8,081 nucleotides of DNA. It comes from Rickettsiales bacterium. GTDB lineage: Bacteria > Pseudomonadota > Alphaproteobacteria > TMED127. Position numbers and translations under genes: made by a program. Under the pieces are notes generated by a model, which made no database searches, was not told the DNA's origin, and saw only the letters and a program-made list of their open reading frames with translations. The first letter of the stretch is position 1; each line of letters starts with the position of its first letter. The stretch lies in NCBI GenBank assembly GCA_002711515.1, contig PARN01000021.1:20516-28596 (forward strand), given 5' to 3'. This document shows positions 6,645 to 8,081 of the stretch, piece by piece.

Positions 6645-6675
6645 TGTATAAAAAAAGTAAATTTTTTAATTACAA
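6645..6675 (-). promoter_or_regulatory. Weak candidate promoter for the SoxYZ-like gene
   Basis: On the minus strand TTGTAA (complement of 6670-6675) is followed after 17 bp by TTTATA (complement of 6647-6652), about 33 bp before the ATG at 6614. Both hexamers are poor matches and the region is very AT-rich, so this is only a position guess. Confidence 0.25.
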
Positions 6676-6741
6676 TTTTTGTGCTTCTAAATTATTGAAT
6701 TTATTGATAAATTTACTAACCTGAACAAATTTTTAAATTTC

Positions 6742-6759
6742 CATTCATCTTATGTTCAT
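6742..6759 (+). promoter_or_regulatory. Candidate activator site 1: two TTCAT units 11 bp apart
   Basis: CATTCAT (6742-6748) and TGTTCAT (6753-6759) place two TTCAT units (6744 and 6755) exactly 11 bp apart, followed by a T-run and a perfect TTGACA (6763-6768). The same arrangement recurs at site 2. Tandem 11-bp-phased half-sites are the typical layout for OmpR/PhoB-type response regulators. No good -10 follows this TTGACA at the usual spacing, so this site may act from a distance or be a relic. Confidence 0.4.
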
Positions 6760-6780
6760 TTTTTGACAAAAAACTCTAAA

Positions 6781-6789
6781 TTATCCACA
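6781..6789 (+). promoter_or_regulatory. Perfect DnaA-box sequence (TTATCCACA)
   Basis: The nonamer is an exact match to the strong DnaA box and is followed by an 11-T run (6792-6802). It lies between the two TTCAT sites upstream of xoxF. I found no second box in the intergenic region and no origin-type gene nearby, so it may be a solitary DnaA-controlled or titration site, or chance. Confidence 0.4.
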
Positions 6790-6870
6790 GATTTTTTTTT
6801 TTAAAATATTTTTGTAAGTATATGAATTTATTGAATAATTAAAAATTAGCTTGAAATTAAAAAATTTATG

Positions 6871-6886
6871 TTCATGTGGCATTCAT
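6871..6886 (+). promoter_or_regulatory. Candidate activator site 2: two TTCAT units 11 bp apart
   Basis: TTCAT at 6871-6875 and 6882-6886 are again 11 bp apart, in the units TGTTCAT and CATTCAT (the reverse order of site 1), followed by a T-run. The pair ends 7 bp before the candidate xoxF -35 (6894-6899), the right place for an activator that touches RNA polymerase at the -35. Confidence 0.45.
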
Positions 6887-6893
6887 TTTTCTC

Positions 6894-6924
6894 TTGAATT
6901 ATGACTATTCAGCCATAATATAAC
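6894..6924 (+). promoter_or_regulatory. Candidate xoxF promoter
   Basis: TTGAAT (6894-6899) is a fair -35. Overlapping -10 choices are TAATAT (6916-6921, 16-bp spacer) and the better-matching TATAAC (6919-6924, 19-bp spacer). The imperfect spacing fits a promoter that needs an activator. Transcription would start near 6930, giving a leader of about 100 nt. Confidence 0.45.
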
Positions 6925-6933
6925 ACTGGGAGG

Positions 6934-7016
6934 AAATCAGATAATGTAACACAACCTTGTTACTGATTTGATTCCGACATTAATCGGGTAGTTTCTACCT
7001 ATTATATTAACCGTTA
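6934..7016 (+). promoter_or_regulatory. Structured 5' leader of xoxF with two hairpins
   Basis: The first hairpin pairs GTAACA (6946-6951) with TGTTAC (6958-6963) over a 6-nt loop. It can extend through AAATCAG (6934-6940) with CTGATTT (6963-6969), leaving a 5-nt bulge on one side; C6963 can serve only one of the two stems. The second hairpin is GGTAG (6987-6991), loop TTT, CTACC (6995-6999), and an outer stem TAA-CGG (6981-6987, one bulged base) with CCGTTA (7011-7016) may close it. There is no T-run after either, so they are not intrinsic terminators, and they stop just before the ribosome binding site. They could stabilise the message or serve as a regulator site. No known riboswitch class is recognised. 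Confidence 0.4.
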
Positions 7017-7018
7017 AA

Positions 7019-7025
7019 AAGGAGA
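7019..7025 (+). promoter_or_regulatory. Strong ribosome binding site of xoxF
   Basis: AAGGAGA lies 8 nt before the ATG at 7034 and fixes that start. Its strength contrasts with the cofactor genes, which lack clear Shine-Dalgarno sequences, and suits a highly expressed dehydrogenase. Confidence 0.85.
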
Positions 7026-7033
7026 AATACTTT

Positions 7034-8081
7034 ATGAGTATTTTGAAAAAAAGCATCATTGCTTCTGCTGCTTTAGCTCTTCCTCTTGCAGTAAGTGCTA
7101 ACTCAAAGCTAGAAAAAATGATGAAAGATCCAAGTCAGTGGGTACAACAGTCTGGTGATTATGCTGGGCACCGTTACTCATCTTTGGATTCAATCAATAA
7201 AAGTAATGTTGGTAGCTTAAAAGTCGCTTGGACTTTTTCTACTGGTGTTCTTAGAGGTCACGAAGGTGGACCACTTGTTATTGGTGATACAATGTATGTA
7301 CATACTGCTATCCCAAATATAGTGTACGCTTTGGATCTTAATGATAACCAAAGAATCATGTGGAAATACAACCCTGTAAAAGGTGGTAAGTATCCAGGTG
7401 GTGAAACTATGGATAGAGTTATTTCAGTTATGTGCTGTGATAACGTAAACCGTGGTGTTAACTACCATCCAAATGGTACAATTGTTCTTCACGCAGCTGA
7501 TACTTCAGTAATTGCTTTAGACGCTAAATCTGGTAAAGAGAAGTGGGTTACAACTAACCTTCACTCTGGTACTGGTAAATATGGTGTTTCTGCATCTACT
7601 GGTTCAGGCCAACCTTTCATTATCAAAGATACTGTAGGTGTTGGTTGTTCTGGTGCTGAATTTGGTGTTAGATGTAACTGGACTAGTTACGACATCAACT
7701 CTGGTAAAAGACTTTGGAGAGCATACAGCATGGGTCCTGATAAGGATATGCTAGTTAATCCAAACAAAACTACTTCTATGGGTAAGCCAGTAGGTAAGGA
7801 TTCAAGCTTGAAAACTTGGCCTGGTGATGCATGGAAAATTGGTGGTGGTTCAATCTGGGGTTTCTACGGTTATGACTCTAGCTTAAACACTTTGTACTAT
7901 GGTACAGGTAACCCATCAACATGGAATCCAGTTGTTCGTCCTGGTGACAACAAATGGTCTATGACAATTAACGCTCGTAACCCAGATAACGGTATGGCTA
8001 AATGGCTATATCAAATGACTCCTTACGATGAGTGGGATTACGACGGTGTTAACGAGATGATTCTTGTTGACATGAAAGTAA
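7034..8081 (+). CDS. xoxF: Lanthanide-dependent methanol dehydrogenase XoxF (5' part, cut by window end)
   Basis: The first 349 codons of a PQQ-dependent, periplasmic alcohol dehydrogenase (full family length about 600). A signal peptide ends at SA-NS (after residue 22). Landmarks of the eight-bladed propeller are present: the vicinal disulfide C134-C135, active-site R140 (VNRG), metal ligand E209 (CSGAEFGVR), the PQQ-stacking W275 (GGGSIWG), metal ligand N293 (GTGNPSTWNP), the catalytic-base aspartate D335 and the extra aspartate D337 (EWDYDGVNE). That extra aspartate separates lanthanide-using XoxF from calcium-using MxaF. The GCSGAEFGVRC segment and an enlarged loop at about 115-130 differ from Methylobacterium XoxF5 and suggest another clade, perhaps XoxF4, from memory only. 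Codons look richer in G+C than in the cofactor genes, as expected for a highly expressed gene. The cytochrome (xoxG) and xoxJ genes, if linked, lie beyond the window. Confidence 0.95.
   Translation, partial: MSILKKSIIASAALALPLAVSANSKLEKMMKDPSQWVQQSGDYAGHRYSSLDSINKSNVGSLKVAWTFSTGVLRGHEGGPLVIGDTMYVHTAIPNIVYALDLNDNQRIMWKYNPVKGGKYPGGETMDRVISVMCCDNVNRGVNYHPNGTIVLHAADTSVIALDAKSGKEKWVTTNLHSGTGKYGVSASTGSGQPFIIKDTVGVGCSGAEFGVRCNWTSYDINSGKRLWRAYSMGPDKDMLVNPNKTTSMGKPVGKDSSLKTWPGDAWKIGGGSIWGFYGYDSSLNTLYYGTGNPSTWNPVVRPGDNKWSMTINARNPDNGMAKWLYQMTPYDEWDYDGVNEMILVDMKV

Larger units (their letters stand above)
6696..6834. repeat. 12-bp direct repeat upstream of xoxF (TGAATTTATTGA)
   Basis: TGAATTTATTGA occurs at 6696-6707 and again at 6823-6834, 127 bp apart. 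The sequence is AT-only apart from two G, so chance recurrence in this composition cannot be dismissed. It interleaves with the repeated TTATGTTCAT (6750-6759 and 6866-6875), which could reflect an old local duplication of the control region. Confidence 0.45.

Noticed and set aside
6763..6768. Perfect TTGACA as the main xoxF -35 box
   Set aside because: The hexamer 17 bp downstream is CACAGA, not a -10, and the position is about 270 bp before the ATG. The pair at 6894-6924 is better placed.
6946..6963. GTAACA/TGTTAC hairpin as an intrinsic terminator
   Set aside because: It is followed by mixed sequence, not a T-run, and lies between the promoter and start of xoxF.
6615..7033. Replication origin, suggested by the DnaA box and AT-rich DNA
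   Set aside because: Only one box is present, there is no array or dnaA/dnaN/gyrB-type neighbour, and the flanking genes are methylotrophy genes.
7034..8081. Calcium-type MxaF methanol dehydrogenase
   Set aside because: The segment EWDYDGVNE has the extra aspartate (D337) where MxaF has alanine or another residue, marking XoxF.
1..8081. CRISPR arrays, tRNA/rRNA genes, insertion sequences or phage attachment sites
   Set aside because: I looked for spaced repeats, cloverleaf-type or rRNA-like sequence, transposase motifs and terminal inverted repeats and saw none; the window is almost fully accounted for by methylotrophy genes.

Overview
The window looks like a piece of chromosome from a low-G+C methylotrophic bacterium. 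The best match is a member of the Methylophilaceae, perhaps a streamlined marine OM43-type lineage. The reasoning is threefold: a lanthanide-type methanol dehydrogenase gene (xoxF) with intact diagnostic residues, a run of archaeal-like genes for tetrahydromethanopterin/methanofuran-type C1 cofactors of the sort carried by bacterial methylotrophs, and AT-rich DNA with overlapping genes. The taxonomic call is inference; no rRNA or other marker is present.

Bases 1-4565 hold the cofactor block. A gene entering from the left on the + strand (C-terminal end only) resembles the hydantoinase-like, MfnF-type protein. It meets tail to tail, with a 7-bp overlap, a six-gene minus-strand operon. In transcription order this operon encodes a FolB-like dihydroneopterin aldolase, an amino-acid-kinase-fold protein (MfnE-like), an archaeal-type flavoprotein (AfpA/DmrB family), a dihydropteroate-synthase-related protein, a DUF447 protein, and an MfnB-type (DUF556) furan synthase. 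All but one of the junctions overlap, so translation is probably coupled. Together the genes cover parts of two pathways: the furan moiety of methanofuran/methylofuran, and the pterin moiety and final reduction of H4MPT. Both cofactors carry the formaldehyde made by methanol oxidation.

Bases 4566-5784 start from a 52-bp divergent intergenic region. They hold two directly abutting + strand genes for exported proteins that I do not recognise: one of 276 aa, and one of 111 aa with four cysteines in the mature part. The second ends in a 4-bp stop-to-stop overlap with a minus-strand gene for an exported, fused SoxY-SoxZ carrier (5781-6614) of the type associated with quinoprotein dehydrogenases.

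Bases 6615-7033 are the only long non-coding stretch (419 bp), between the divergent soxYZ-like gene and xoxF. It carries two matching pairs of TTCAT repeats, each pair spaced exactly 11 bp, a perfect DnaA-box sequence, a 12-bp direct repeat, a candidate xoxF promoter and a leader with two hairpins ending in a strong ribosome binding site. Bases 7034-8081 are the first 349 codons of xoxF, cut by the window end.

Functionally, XoxF oxidises methanol to formaldehyde (or formate) in the periplasm, while the cofactor operon supports cytoplasmic oxidation of formaldehyde. The exported pair and the SoxYZ-like carrier lie between the two and are the least understood part of the window.
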